Shown here in pieces: positions 1-7,123 of a stretch of 24,241 nucleotides of DNA; position 1 is the first letter of the stretch, and each line of letters begins with the position of its first letter. A program made the translations under genes and the position numbers. Under the pieces are notes generated by a model that was not told where the DNA came from, ran no database searches, and saw only the letters and a program-made list of their open reading frames with translations. The stretch is from an uncultured Streptococcus sp. (GTDB taxonomy: Bacteria > Bacillota > Bacilli > Lactobacillales > Streptococcaceae), in NCBI GenBank assembly GCA_902480035.1, contig CABSRC010000012.1, positions 1-24,241 of the forward strand. Direction: 5' to 3'.

Positions 1-91
1 TCTTGGCAGATTGTCCATTAAAAGAGCTACAGCCTCCTAAGCTCAGGCTAAATACTACCATTATCAACACAATAAATTTACTTTTTTTCAT
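1..91 (-). CDS. DUF1310-like lipoprotein, partial (C-terminus outside window)
   Basis: This short reading frame starts with ATG at 89-91 on the minus strand and runs off the left edge, so only about 30 residues are seen. The residues form a bacterial lipoprotein signal: a lysine-rich start (MKKSKF), a hydrophobic stretch, and a lipobox ending SLSLGGC, after which the diacylglyceryl-Cys would anchor the protein on the outer face of the membrane. The -LGGCS- ending matches the three lipoprotein genes that follow, so I infer it is another member of the same array. The ribosome site is weak (GGGAAGAAG just before the ATG). A 166-bp gap with a possible promoter separates it from its neighbour. The mature domain is not visible, so family assignment rests on context. 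Confidence 0.6.
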   Translation of the reverse strand, partial: MKKSKFIVLIMVVFSLSLGGCSSFNGQSAK

Positions 92-127
92 CTTCTTCCC
101 ATTCTTTCTTCAGGTTTCTTAGAATTT

Positions 128-133
128 ATTATA
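128..133 (-). promoter_or_regulatory. Possible -10 element for the edge lipoprotein gene
   Basis: A perfect TATAAT lies on the minus strand 37 nt upstream of the ATG at 91. The hexamer 17 nt further upstream (TTTCAG) is a poor -35 match, so the call is weak. It would let the first gene be transcribed independently of the rest of the array. Confidence 0.3.
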
Positions 134-257
134 CAAAATTCCATCAACGTCTGAAATGTTACTTTTGTTAAAAAACATTGCCAAAAGGTTACAAGCACTA
201 CATATTGATGTAACATACTTGGCCCAATGAATAAATTCTATAAAATAGATGAGGTTG

Positions 258-647
258 CTATTGCTTGTCTCTTTCTATTAATTTCGTTAATTCTTTAGGC
301 GTTCCTGATGTGGCAACAAGATATTCTCCTGAATCCTCTTCTATGACCGTCATATCAATCGTCAACCGATCATCCCTATTAATGACAATTTCGACAATAA
401 TTCCTTCCATTGGATTATATTTTAATTTATCTTTTAAAATTCTATAAGACTTTATTTTCCCATTTGGAGTTAATGCCTCTGGATCCAGATTTTTTAAATA
501 GCTTTCAATTGCCACTTTCATCTTCTGACTCTCTGCGATTTGAATCATTTCTTGTTTTTCAGTGGATTGGTCTGTCATGGGACTACAGCCACCTAGAAGT
601 AGGCTCAATAGAATCATGATCACAACCAAGCTGTATCTTTTATTCAT
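258..647 (-). CDS. DUF1310-family lipoprotein
   Basis: A small exported lipoprotein of about 129 residues. The N-terminus is MNKRY followed by a hydrophobic run and the lipobox LLLGGC, so it should be membrane-anchored outside the cell. The mature part carries the pattern shared by its neighbours: a MIQIAES helix, NLDPEALTPNGKIKSY, KYNPMEGIIVEIVIN and a C-terminal ELTKLIE. I recognise this as the DUF1310 family of streptococci and lactococci, whose function is unknown. A TTG codon at 651-653 is in frame and sits 5 nt from AAGGA, while the ATG at 645-647 sits 11 nt from it. I chose the ATG, but TTG is possible. The upstream broken copy ends about 15 nt away, so the genes are probably co-transcribed. 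Confidence 0.8.
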   Translation of the reverse strand: MNKRYSLVVIMILLSLLLGGCSPMTDQSTEKQEMIQIAESQKMKVAIESYLKNLDPEALTPNGKIKSYRILKDKLKYNPMEGIIVEIVINRDDRLTIDMTVIEEDSGEYLVATSGTPKELTKLIERDKQ

Positions 648-661
648 TTTCAAGCAAGTCC

Positions 662-1069
662 TTATTTAGCATTTACTAATTTCTTGGATAATTCCCCTGA
701 AATGACTACTCCATTCTGTTCCAGATGCCCATCAGCCTCCTGGGTTAGAGTTGTCGTAATGGTTAAATTCTTATCCTCGTTAATCACCATTTCTACCGTC
801 AATCCTCCCATAGGGTGATATCTCAGCCGGTGGGTATTAATTTTATATGACTTCACAATTCCCTCTGCTGTCAAGGCATGGGGATCTTCTTGTCTCAATA
901 TATTTTCGAGAACTCTTTTTGGTTGCTTACTCTCTGCAATCTCTAGCACTTCTCTTCGTTGCTCTGATAGTCTAGTAATAAGACTACATCCTCCTAGGCA
1001 CAAAGTGGTTAGCAATAACTATAACGTCCATCTTATTTTAGTGTTCCTATTTTCCTTTGATGCTTCCAT
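662..1069 (-). pseudogene. DUF1310-family lipoprotein gene with amber codon in the signal peptide
   Basis: The open part (662-1015) begins at a TTG and encodes only LTTLCLGGCS plus the mature domain, without a charged N-terminus. Reading the same frame upstream reaches ATG at 1067-1069, preceded by GGAG at good spacing. That start gives MEASKENRNTKIRWTL, then a TAG stop at 1019-1021, then LLLTTLCLGGC. Without the stop this is a complete lipoprotein signal. The mature part is intact and matches its neighbours (VLEIAES, EDPHALTAEG, RYHPMGGLTVEMVIN). So the gene probably carries one recent nonsense mutation. Re-initiation at TTG (1013-1015), or a sequencing error, could also explain it. It lies 22 nt after the upstream paralogue. 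Confidence 0.7.
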
Positions 1070-1090
1070 GAACGACTCCACTGAATGAGT

Positions 1091-1489
1091 TTATTTCCCA
1101 GTCTCTTCTGCTTTACTTAACAGATCGCTTAATTTTGCTGAAATACCGTAACTACCTGCTTCGAACTGTCCTGAATCTTCCATTTGAACAGTCGTATCGA
1201 TCGTTAACTTTTTATCGCCATTGATAACAAGAGTGACATTCATCCCTCCCATTGGATTGTATTCCAATTCACCTTTTATCAGGGTATAGAAGTGAATGAC
1301 TCCTTCTGAAGTGAATGCTTTCGGATCGATACTGATTAACAAGTGTTTTATCGCTCGCTCCATTTTCGTGCTTTCTGCAATCTGAATCATTTCCCTTCTC
1401 TCAGCAGCTTTATCTGTAAAAAGGCTGCAGCCTCCTAGAAACAAAGTCAGTAAGAATAGTAGTAAAAATCGTTGTTTTTTATCAGTCAT
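1091..1489 (-). CDS. DUF1310-family lipoprotein
   Basis: A 132-residue lipoprotein and the first gene of the array in transcription order. The signal is MTDKKQRF, a leucine/phenylalanine-rich core and the lipobox LFLGGC. The mature domain repeats the family blocks: MIQIAES, SIDPKAFTSEGVIHFY, EYNPMGGMNVTLVINGDKKLTIDTT and a C-terminal KLSDLLSK. The NPMGG block and the following beta-strand-like VxxVING are the best conserved parts among the copies. The function is unknown. The ATG at 1487-1489 follows AGAGGG. The upstream ABC operon ends in a terminator at 1565-1590, so this gene needs its own promoter in 1490-1564. I see only AT-rich sequence with weak -10-like TAATAT there. Confidence 0.85.
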   Translation of the reverse strand: MTDKKQRFLLLFLLTLFLGGCSLFTDKAAERREMIQIAESTKMERAIKHLLISIDPKAFTSEGVIHFYTLIKGELEYNPMGGMNVTLVINGDKKLTIDTTVQMEDSGQFEAGSYGISAKLSDLLSKAEETGK

Positions 1490-1564
1490 ATTTCCCTCTC
1501 ACTTATATTATTCGTAATGATTTCTAAAAAATGAACCAATTTTTTAAAATTTTTTCCAGAGCCT

Positions 1565-1590
1565 AAAAAACACACCCTTACTGGGTGTGT
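1565..1590 (-). terminator. Rho-independent terminator of the amino-acid ABC transporter operon
   Basis: On the minus strand, arms ACACACCC and GGGTGTGT enclose a 5-nt loop and are followed by TTTTTT. The structure begins 7 nt after the stop of the ATPase gene. It separates the operon from the DUF1310 array. Confidence 0.85.
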
Positions 1591-1596
1591 CTCTTG

Positions 1597-2361
1597 TTAA
1601 ATCATATATTCGACGCTATAAGTGGCATCGGATAAAATCCGTGAGAGGAATTGTTTGGTTCGTTCTTCTTTTGGACTGTTGAAGAATTCATGCGGTTCGT
1701 TTTCTTCGATGATGTGTCCGCCATCCATAAAGATAACGTGGTTGGCCACATCACGCGCAAAGCCCATCTCATGGGTTACGACAACCATGGTCACTCCTTC
1801 TTGGGCCAATTGCTTCATGACATCTAATACATCACCGACCAACTCTGGGTCTAGCGCTGAAGTCGGCTCGTCCAGCAAGATCACGTCTGGTTTGACCGCG
1901 ATGGCACGCGCGATTCCGATCCGTTGCTGCTGCCCCCCTGACAATTGAGAAGGATAGTAATCCTTATAAGCTAGGAGACCAACTTTTTCAAGGGCTGATT
2001 CTGCCCGTTGGATAGCTTCTTCTTTTGGAATCTTCCGAGCTACAACCAGCCCTTCTAAGATATTTTCAAGCGCTGTTTTGTTGGCAAAGAGATTGTAATG
2101 CTGGAAAACAAAGGCTGTCTTTTGGCGGATTTCTAGAATCTCTTTTTTGCTGAGTTTTGAGAGGTCATACTCTTTTCCACCCAAAGTCAAACGGCCTGTA
2201 TCCGCCTTTTCCAAGTGATTGAGGCAGCGAAGGAAGGTTGTTTTTCCTGATCCAGATGGCCCCAAAATAACGACCACATCCCCTTGGTTGACCTTGATAT
2301 TAACATCTACCAGGACCTGGTGGTCCTTAAATTTTTTCGATACGTGTTCTACTTCTAACAT
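1597..2361 (-). CDS. Polar amino-acid ABC transporter, ATP-binding protein
   Basis: This is the cytoplasmic ATPase that powers the importer encoded by the two upstream permease genes and the binding protein. It is 254 residues, the usual size for GlnQ/TcyN-type subunits. Motifs seen are Walker A GPSGSGKTT (34-42), a Q-loop FQHYNLF (87-93), ABC signature LSGGQQQR (140-147), Walker B VILLDEP (160-166) and a switch histidine in VVVTHEMGFA. A longer frame with a TTG start at 2388 exists. I chose ATG 2359-2361 because AAGGAG precedes it and the protein then starts as MLEVEHVSKKF, as usual for the family. It lies 19 nt after the permease stop and is the last gene of the operon. The substrate cannot be read from this subunit. 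Confidence 0.92.
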   Translation of the reverse strand: MLEVEHVSKKFKDHQVLVDVNIKVNQGDVVVILGPSGSGKTTFLRCLNHLEKADTGRLTLGGKEYDLSKLSKKEILEIRQKTAFVFQHYNLFANKTALENILEGLVVARKIPKEEAIQRAESALEKVGLLAYKDYYPSQLSGGQQQRIGIARAIAVKPDVILLDEPTSALDPELVGDVLDVMKQLAQEGVTMVVVTHEMGFARDVANHVIFMDGGHIIEENEPHEFFNSPKEERTKQFLSRILSDATYSVEYMI

Positions 2362-2380
2362 CTTCTTATTTCTCCTTCTT

Positions 2381-3067
2381 CTATGCAATCGTCAGGCGTT
2401 TTTCTAAGCGATTGAATCCCCACTGAATCACCCCACAAATGACAATATAAAGAATAAAAATCACTAGATAGGATTCAAAATATTGATAGCCATAAGAGGC
2501 TTCGACCTTGGCAATAGCGGTGATATCCTTGATGGTCATGACAAAGACAAGGGAAGTTCCTTTGACCAAGTTGATAACCAGGTTACACAAATTAGGCAGG
2601 GCTGAACGCAAGGCTTGTGGAAAAACAATGCGGATGTAGGCTTGGCGATTGGTCAAACCAATGGCTTGCGCTGCTTCTAGCTGGCCCTTATCCACAGTCA
2701 GAATGGCTGACCGTAGAATTTCAGCAAGACTCCCCGTTGTCATCAAGCTAAAGATGATAAAGGCATAGTAAATGGGATTGATCTCAAAGACATTAAAGTG
2801 ACTGCCAATACTCTTAAAAAAGCTATTTAAGAGGCTGGGAAAGAGACTATAAAAGAAGAGAATCAAGAGAATCGGAGGCGTCGCGCGGATAAAGGCTAAG
2901 TAAACCACTGAGAAACTGCGAACACCTTTGACCTTATAAATCTGACCGAGTGCCAAAAAGAGGGCTGGAAAGAAACTCAAAAGAATCGATACGACCATGA
3001 TCAGAAGGGTCACTGGAACACCACCTAAGGTGGCTAGAAATGCTTTACTAATAAAATTGAAATCCAT
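2381..3067 (-). CDS. Polar amino-acid ABC transporter permease (second)
   Basis: A 228-residue inner-membrane permease of the HisM/GlnP type with about five predicted transmembrane helices. The EAA loop that docks on the ATPase is EAAQAIGLTNRQAYIRIVFPQA, with the family's conserved alanine and glycine. It starts at ATG 3065-3067, only 3 nt after the stop of the other permease, so the two are translationally coupled and probably form a heterodimer. The TcyL/TcyM cystine permeases have this size and gene order, but the sequence alone does not fix the substrate. Confidence 0.9.
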   Translation of the reverse strand: MDFNFISKAFLATLGGVPVTLLIMVVSILLSFFPALFLALGQIYKVKGVRSFSVVYLAFIRATPPILLILFFYSLFPSLLNSFFKSIGSHFNVFEINPIYYAFIIFSLMTTGSLAEILRSAILTVDKGQLEAAQAIGLTNRQAYIRIVFPQALRSALPNLCNLVINLVKGTSLVFVMTIKDITAIAKVEASYGYQYFESYLVIFILYIVICGVIQWGFNRLEKRLTIA

Positions 3068-3070
3068 AAG

Positions 3071-3763
3071 CTACCTTTCTGTTACACTGAGTCGTTTCTC
3101 AAGGAGTTGAGCGGAGAAGGAGATCACAAGGGCAATTCCCCAGTAGATCACTGCGACGGCTGTATAGGTCTCGAGGGAATAATTCCCAAGATTGCGGCTG
3201 ATCAAGTTGTTACCTGCTCCCATGATATCGATAAAGCCAATGGTATAAGCCAAAGCGGCATCGCGCATGAGGTTCAAGATGGCAGTCGTCATATTGGGAA
3301 GAGCCACGCGAAAGGCTTGGGGAAGGACAATCCGCCAAATGGTTTGAGCTGGCGTCAAGCCAATACTCAAGCCCGCTTCCATCTGACCTTTTGGAATGGC
3401 CAAATAGGCTGCCTTGAAGACCTCAGAGATCATAGCAGCAAAGAGAAGAAACATGGCAACAAGGACAAAGACAAACTTGGACCAGTGGTCAATGTCAATG
3501 CCCAACCACCAGTTCAAAAATTGGGGAAGTCCATAAAAGACCAAAAAGAGCAAGACAATCGGAGGGGTACAACGCAAAGTAAAGACATAGCCTTTTGCCA
3601 GACCTGCTCCTACCTTATCTTCTGATACTTGTGCCCAGGTCAAAACCAAGCCAAATGCAGAACCGAGAACCGTCGTTAAAAACATCAAAGCTAGGGTCGC
3701 TGGCAGAGCTTGGACCAAGGTTGGAAGAAATGACCAGACCTTGGAAATGTCGTATGAGACCAT
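3071..3763 (-). CDS. Polar amino-acid ABC transporter permease (first)
   Basis: A 230-residue membrane permease of the same family as its downstream neighbour. The EAA-type loop reads EAGLSIGLTPAQTIWRIVLPQA, followed by LPNMTTAILNLM. Several hydrophobic helices are evident, the first within residues 10-40. The ATG at 3761-3763 follows AAAGGA. A 66-nt gap containing a long imperfect hairpin separates it from the binding-protein gene. This suggests post-transcriptional tuning so that the binding protein is made in excess over the membrane parts. With the next two genes it completes one importer. Confidence 0.9.
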   Translation of the reverse strand: MVSYDISKVWSFLPTLVQALPATLALMFLTTVLGSAFGLVLTWAQVSEDKVGAGLAKGYVFTLRCTPPIVLLFLVFYGLPQFLNWWLGIDIDHWSKFVFVLVAMFLLFAAMISEVFKAAYLAIPKGQMEAGLSIGLTPAQTIWRIVLPQAFRVALPNMTTAILNLMRDAALAYTIGFIDIMGAGNNLISRNLGNYSLETYTAVAVIYWGIALVISFSAQLLEKRLSVTER

Positions 3764-3790
3764 GTTTCTTTTCCTTTCTGTATCCGTATA

Positions 3791-3836
3791 GAAATAAGGA
3801 AGCTGGGGCTATGCGCACCCAGTTCCATCTTATTTC
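3791..3836 (-). other. Intercistronic hairpin between binding protein and permease
   Basis: On the minus strand the mRNA can fold into a long imperfect stem: GAAATAA/TTATTTC outside, then GGAA/TTCC, then CTGGG/CCCAG, with an internal AT and a bulged base. The loop is about 10 nt. It includes the stop codon of the binding-protein gene (3830-3832). No T-run follows, so it is more likely a stability or processing element than a terminator. Confidence 0.55.
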
Positions 3837-4708
3837 TCTTTATCTACATAACTGAAGACATCTTCACCGAAATATTTTTTCGACAATTTAGCAAGTGTGC
3901 CATCTTTTTCTAATTCTTTGATGGCCTTGCTGTATGCTTCCGCAAATTTTTCGTTTTTCTTATCCTTATGGATCAATGGGTAAGTTGGAATTCCTTTGTA
4001 GGCAAACCAGCTCAGTTTGTCCGCATATTGGTGGTAAGAACCATCTTTATCTGTGACAGCTTTTTCAAAGGAAAGTTTGATGTCAAAGAAGGCATCGTAA
4101 CGTCCTTCAAGAACCCAAGCATAGGCATCTGCGACTTTGAAAGATTCCGCAGCTGTTATTTCGATTTGTTGGTCCTTATGCTTTTCATTGTATTCTTTAA
4201 TAACATTCCATTGCGCATTTTGTGGTGAAATTGGAACCAATTTTCCTTTTTCTTTAGCAAAGTCATCGATATTCTTGTATTTATCCGCATCTTCTTTTCG
4301 TACGGTAAATCCGATGATACTTGCTCCGATTGGTTCTTTTGGAATGATAAATTTCTTGGCGCGTTCTTCGGTATACCAAGCTCCTTTGGTTCCGATATCA
4401 TACTTACCAGATTCTAGACCGATCAAAAGGTCGTCGTCACTTGTTCCAGTGTACTCAAACTTGTAGTCTGGTAATTTTTCGTCAATGGCTTTGAGAACGG
4501 CTACTTCATAACCATCTGATTCTCCTTTTTCATCGACAAAATCGTAAGGTACATAGTTTTGCGTGTGGGCTACTTTCAAGGTTGTTACCTTGTTCGATCC
4601 TGTCGAGCCTTTGCTGTCGTTTGCATGGTTCAAGCTCCGTCCAAGAATGGTTGCACCTGCAATGGCAAGTACTGCCACCCCACCGATAATCCATGTTTTT
4701 TTACTCAT
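3830..4708 (-). CDS. Amino-acid ABC transporter substrate-binding protein (family 3), membrane-anchored
   Basis: A 292-residue extracellular solute-binding protein of the SBP_bac_3 (PBPb) family. The mature domain starts near residue 43 with TTLKVAHTQNYVPYDFVDEKGESDGYEV, the classic ligand-site opening, and continues with GLESGKYDIGTKGAWYTEERA and a C-terminal KLSKKYFGED. The N-terminus (MSKKTWIIGG...ATILGRS) is hydrophobic but has no lipobox cysteine, so it would stay as a signal anchor rather than a lipoprotein, which is less common in Firmicutes. It starts 27 nt after the UroD-fold gene stop with GAGGGAG upstream. The ligand is probably a polar or sulfur-containing amino acid. Cystine or methionine is suggested only by operon context. 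Confidence 0.88.
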   Translation of the reverse strand: MSKKTWIIGGVAVLAIAGATILGRSLNHANDSKGSTGSNKVTTLKVAHTQNYVPYDFVDEKGESDGYEVAVLKAIDEKLPDYKFEYTGTSDDDLLIGLESGKYDIGTKGAWYTEERAKKFIIPKEPIGASIIGFTVRKEDADKYKNIDDFAKEKGKLVPISPQNAQWNVIKEYNEKHKDQQIEITAAESFKVADAYAWVLEGRYDAFFDIKLSFEKAVTDKDGSYHQYADKLSWFAYKGIPTYPLIHKDKKNEKFAEAYSKAIKELEKDGTLAKLSKKYFGEDVFSYVDKEK

Positions 4709-4735
4709 ACTCTGTTCTCCCTCTTTCTATTTTCC

Positions 4736-5737
4736 TTATTCTGCTGCAGCTTCACGAACCCATTCGATTCGTTCTTCATCAATGTCACTTGGAATCGTAC
4801 AATCGGCACCAATGACCAAACCTGTGGTTCCTGTTTCTGCGATGATGCGTTTGGTTTCTGCTTGGATCGCAGCCTTATCTCCTGTGTAAAGAAGACCATT
4901 TTTGCCATTTTCAAAACCACCAAGAACCGTGCGTCCACCGAAGATTTCGCGTCCTTCTGCTAGGCTGATGCCTTCTGGTCCAACTGCCCAGTTAATGACT
5001 TGGGCTGGGTAGTCTGTGAAGAGATGAATATCATTGCGAGCTCCTTCGTAGCCACAGATATGAAGGATATTTACGCCACCAGCTTCATTAGCTGTCTCGA
5101 AGACATGGAGTTCACTCGGTGCAATAATGTTTTTATAGACTTCTTGTGTAACCCGCGCATCTTGAATGCTTTGAACACTGAGGTAGATCCCGTCTGCTCC
5201 AGCTTCTTTAATAATTCGTTGGCTCAAACTTGCGATATCTTGCCCAATGGTATCCAAAACTTTTTTAAGAGTTGCTGCATCTTGATCGATAAAGTTTGCG
5301 ATCAAGTCATCTCCACCTGACACTTCTCCGACCAACCATTTGAAGTAGGTCACCGGAGCAAAGATGTTGTAGATGGCTACAATGTCCTCTTCAAAACCGG
5401 CACGGATTTTTTTCACAAGCTCTACCTGCTCTGTGATCCATGGATGATCGGCTCCGAGCGGTTCAATCCCTGCTAAGTCAGAGATGTTTTCAAGGCCTTT
5501 GTGAATGGCTGGATTTGGATAAGCAAAGTAACCATCGCTCATGAGTTTGACAAAGTCTGGTTTGACCTTGTGTAGGAAGTTTTGATGACCCTTCAGGTTT
5601 TTTTCAATAATTTCCGGATTAGAAAATCCTTTCAACCATTCTTCTTCTGTTGTAAAATGGTGCCAAAATCCAACTGGCACACGATCAACCGCTTCTCCCT
5701 TAAAAGCTTTTAACACTAATTCTCTTTTTGCTGACAT
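4736..5737 (-). CDS. UroD/MtaA-fold protein 1 (putative zinc methyltransferase, not HemE)
   Basis: This 333-residue protein belongs to the uroporphyrinogen-decarboxylase-like superfamily, which includes true UroD and zinc-dependent thiol methyltransferases such as MtaA. The N-terminus (RELVLKAFKGEAVDRVPVGF) is typical, but the decarboxylase signature WxMRQAGR is missing and reads WHHFTTEEEW instead. A likely zinc site is H226-x-C228 (NILHICG) plus C313 (GADCT), the arrangement known from MtaA-type enzymes. No corrinoid protein or haem gene is in the window. It is collinear with the gene at 6055-7056 and has its own promoter (5772-5800). The binding-protein gene follows at 27 nt. Transfer of a methyl group to a thiol is inferred; the substrate is unknown. 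Confidence 0.82.
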   Translation of the reverse strand: MSAKRELVLKAFKGEAVDRVPVGFWHHFTTEEEWLKGFSNPEIIEKNLKGHQNFLHKVKPDFVKLMSDGYFAYPNPAIHKGLENISDLAGIEPLGADHPWITEQVELVKKIRAGFEEDIVAIYNIFAPVTYFKWLVGEVSGGDDLIANFIDQDAATLKKVLDTIGQDIASLSQRIIKEAGADGIYLSVQSIQDARVTQEVYKNIIAPSELHVFETANEAGGVNILHICGYEGARNDIHLFTDYPAQVINWAVGPEGISLAEGREIFGGRTVLGGFENGKNGLLYTGDKAAIQAETKRIIAETGTTGLVIGADCTIPSDIDEERIEWVREAAAE

Positions 5738-5771
5738 GTTCTTACCTCGTTCTATTCTTTTCTTGTTTGTT

Positions 5772-5800
5772 ATCTTAACACTTCAATCATTCTTTGACTA
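5772..5800 (-). promoter_or_regulatory. Promoter of UroD-fold gene 1
   Basis: On the minus strand, TAGTCA (5795-5800) is separated by 17 nt from TAAGAT (5772-5777), which is preceded by TGT (extended -10). The predicted start point leaves a leader of about 28 nt with GAGGT before ATG 5737. The same architecture occurs before the paralogue. Confidence 0.55.
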
Positions 5801-5817
5801 ATATATATTTTTTATCA
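5799..5817 (-). promoter_or_regulatory. Candidate LysR-type regulator box, copy 1
   Basis: TGATA-N9-TATTA overlaps the upstream edge of the -35 element. The arms are identical to copy 2 (7151-7169), while four of the nine spacer bases differ. As I recall it, the streptococcal CmbR box begins TGATA-N9-TATCA, so this is one mismatch away. The third TGATA repeat of that consensus is not seen. Confidence 0.45.
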
Positions 5818-5836
5818 AGCTCTTCATCTTTTTTTA

Positions 5837-6037
5837 TCACTGATCTTCAAGAAGTAAAATTCCTGCTATATCAGAGGGACGAAGGAGAGAGAGACTATGG
5901 GCTGGAATTTTCTCCAATTTTTCGATGTCCGGATCTTTCCGTACAATCCCATGACTGCTTGCTGCAGTAGCTTTTGCGAGTCCTAGGACTAAGAATAAAG
6001 CTACCAGCCCCATACACCACACATGAATCTTTCTCAT
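5837..6037 (-). CDS. Small exported or membrane-anchored protein (66 aa), unknown
   Basis: I do not recognise this protein. It has 66 residues: a basic start (MRKIH), a hydrophobic segment of about residues 7-25 (WCMGLVALFLVLGLAKATA), and a 40-residue polar tail containing RKDPDIEKLEKIPAHSLSLLRP and ending LLLEDQ. An A-x-A site (ATA-ASS) near residue 26 would allow signal peptidase I cleavage. There is no lipobox (the only cysteine lies early, in WCMG). It starts at ATG 6035-6037 with a good AAAGGAG, 17 nt after the UroD-fold gene 2 stop, so it is very probably translated as part of the operon. A role with the importer or as a secreted peptide is possible, but nothing in the sequence proves it. 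Confidence 0.65.
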   Translation of the reverse strand: MRKIHVWCMGLVALFLVLGLAKATAASSHGIVRKDPDIEKLEKIPAHSLSLLRPSDIAGILLLEDQ

Positions 6038-6054
6038 CTCCCTCTCCTTTCTTC

Positions 6055-7056
6055 TTACAAGACGGCCGCCTGACGCACCCAGTCTAAGCGTTCCAATTGG
6101 AAATCGTCTGGTACGGTACAGTCTGCTCCAAGGATCAAACCACGACTTCCCGCTTCTGCGACCAGGCGACGGGTTTCTTGCTCGATAGCTGCTCGTTCCC
6201 CTTGGTAGAGCAGGCCTTTCTTGCCATTGACAAAGCCACCCAAGACAGCACGATCCCCAAAGAGTTTGCGACCTGCGGCTAGGCTCAGGCCTTCATGATG
6301 GGTCGCCCAGTTAATGACTTGTGCTGGATAATCCTTGAAGAGCTCCACTTCATTGCTGGCCCCTTCAAAACCACAGATATGAAGGATATTGATGCCTCCA
6401 GCTTCATTGGCTGCTTCTAGAACGGCAATGTTGCTTGGCTCAATGATCTTGCGGTATTCTTGCTCTGTCACGCGCTCATCTTGGATCTGCTGGGTTGAGA
6501 AGTAAATGCCTTCCACTCCTGCTTCTTGGATCAAGCGGCGACTAAGAATAGCGATATCTCCTGCGATGACATCAAGGACATGGGCTAAAGTTTCTGGATC
6601 TTCCTTGATAAAGTCTGCAATCACTTGGTCTCCACGGGATTTGTCCGTACGGAACCAGCGTTTCAAGTAAGAAATGGGCGAGAAGATATTGTAGAAAGAA
6701 GCAATCTCTTCATGGAAATGGGAACGAATCTCCTTGACCACTTCAATCTGTTTTTCAATCCAAGGATGATGCTCTCCAATCGGTTGAATGTCCTTTAATT
6801 CTTGGATCGATGTGATCTCTCTCGAATAAAGGGCACTCGGATAGCGGAAGAAGCCATCGCTCATGATCTTGACAAAATCAGGTGAAATTTCTTCAACATA
6901 GTGTTGGTGACCCTTAATACTTTTTTCTACTACAGCTGGATTGTCTAGCCCCAATTCTTTTTCTTCTTGGGTCACATAATGGAGCCAAAATCCTACAGGG
7001 ATTCGCTCTACTGCTTCGCCTCGAATGGCACGAAGAACCAATTCTTTTTTACTCAT
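6055..7056 (-). CDS. UroD/MtaA-fold protein 2 (putative zinc methyltransferase, not HemE)
   Basis: A paralogue of the gene at 4736-5737 and the first gene of the operon. From ATG 7054-7056 (MSKKELVLRAIRGEAV) it is exactly 333 residues like its partner, with the same positions for H226, C228 (NILHICG) and C313 (GADCT). GAGGAGG lies 9 nt upstream. An earlier in-frame ATG at 7123-7125 also has AGGTG before it. However, the best promoter places its -10 on that ATG, so transcripts would start inside the extension, and I prefer 7056. Conserved blocks shared with the paralogue include FVKxMSDGxF, HPWI, EAGxxGIY and DYPAQVINWA. The haem-pathway signature is absent. Two diverged copies in one operon suggest different substrates or a heterodimer. 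Confidence 0.82.
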   Translation of the reverse strand: MSKKELVLRAIRGEAVERIPVGFWLHYVTQEEKELGLDNPAVVEKSIKGHQHYVEEISPDFVKIMSDGFFRYPSALYSREITSIQELKDIQPIGEHHPWIEKQIEVVKEIRSHFHEEIASFYNIFSPISYLKRWFRTDKSRGDQVIADFIKEDPETLAHVLDVIAGDIAILSRRLIQEAGVEGIYFSTQQIQDERVTEQEYRKIIEPSNIAVLEAANEAGGINILHICGFEGASNEVELFKDYPAQVINWATHHEGLSLAAGRKLFGDRAVLGGFVNGKKGLLYQGERAAIEQETRRLVAEAGSRGLILGADCTVPDDFQLERLDWVRQAAVL

Positions 7057-7123
7057 ACTGTACATCCTCCTCATCTTTTCTCCAAAAGAAAGATTGACTG
7101 CTTCCCTTCTGGAATTTGTAACC

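Noticed and set aside
2362..2388. TTG start giving a longer ATPase (MHRRRRNKK...)
   Set aside because: The extension is mostly the ribosome-site region itself. ATG 2361 with AAGGAG gives the standard family N-terminus.
3107..3625. Long plus-strand reading frame (172 codons)
   Set aside because: It lies antisense within the permease gene, has no ribosome site and gives a low-complexity polar product with no family. It is a shadow of the real gene.
4559..4963. Plus-strand frame of 134 codons across the binding-protein start
   Set aside because: Antisense to two well-supported genes and their junction; the product is unlike any protein family.
4736..7056. Annotation of the two UroD-fold genes as hemE (uroporphyrinogen decarboxylase)
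   Set aside because: The WxMRQAGR substrate-binding signature is absent in both, an H-x-C...C metal-site pattern is present, and no haem genes are nearby.
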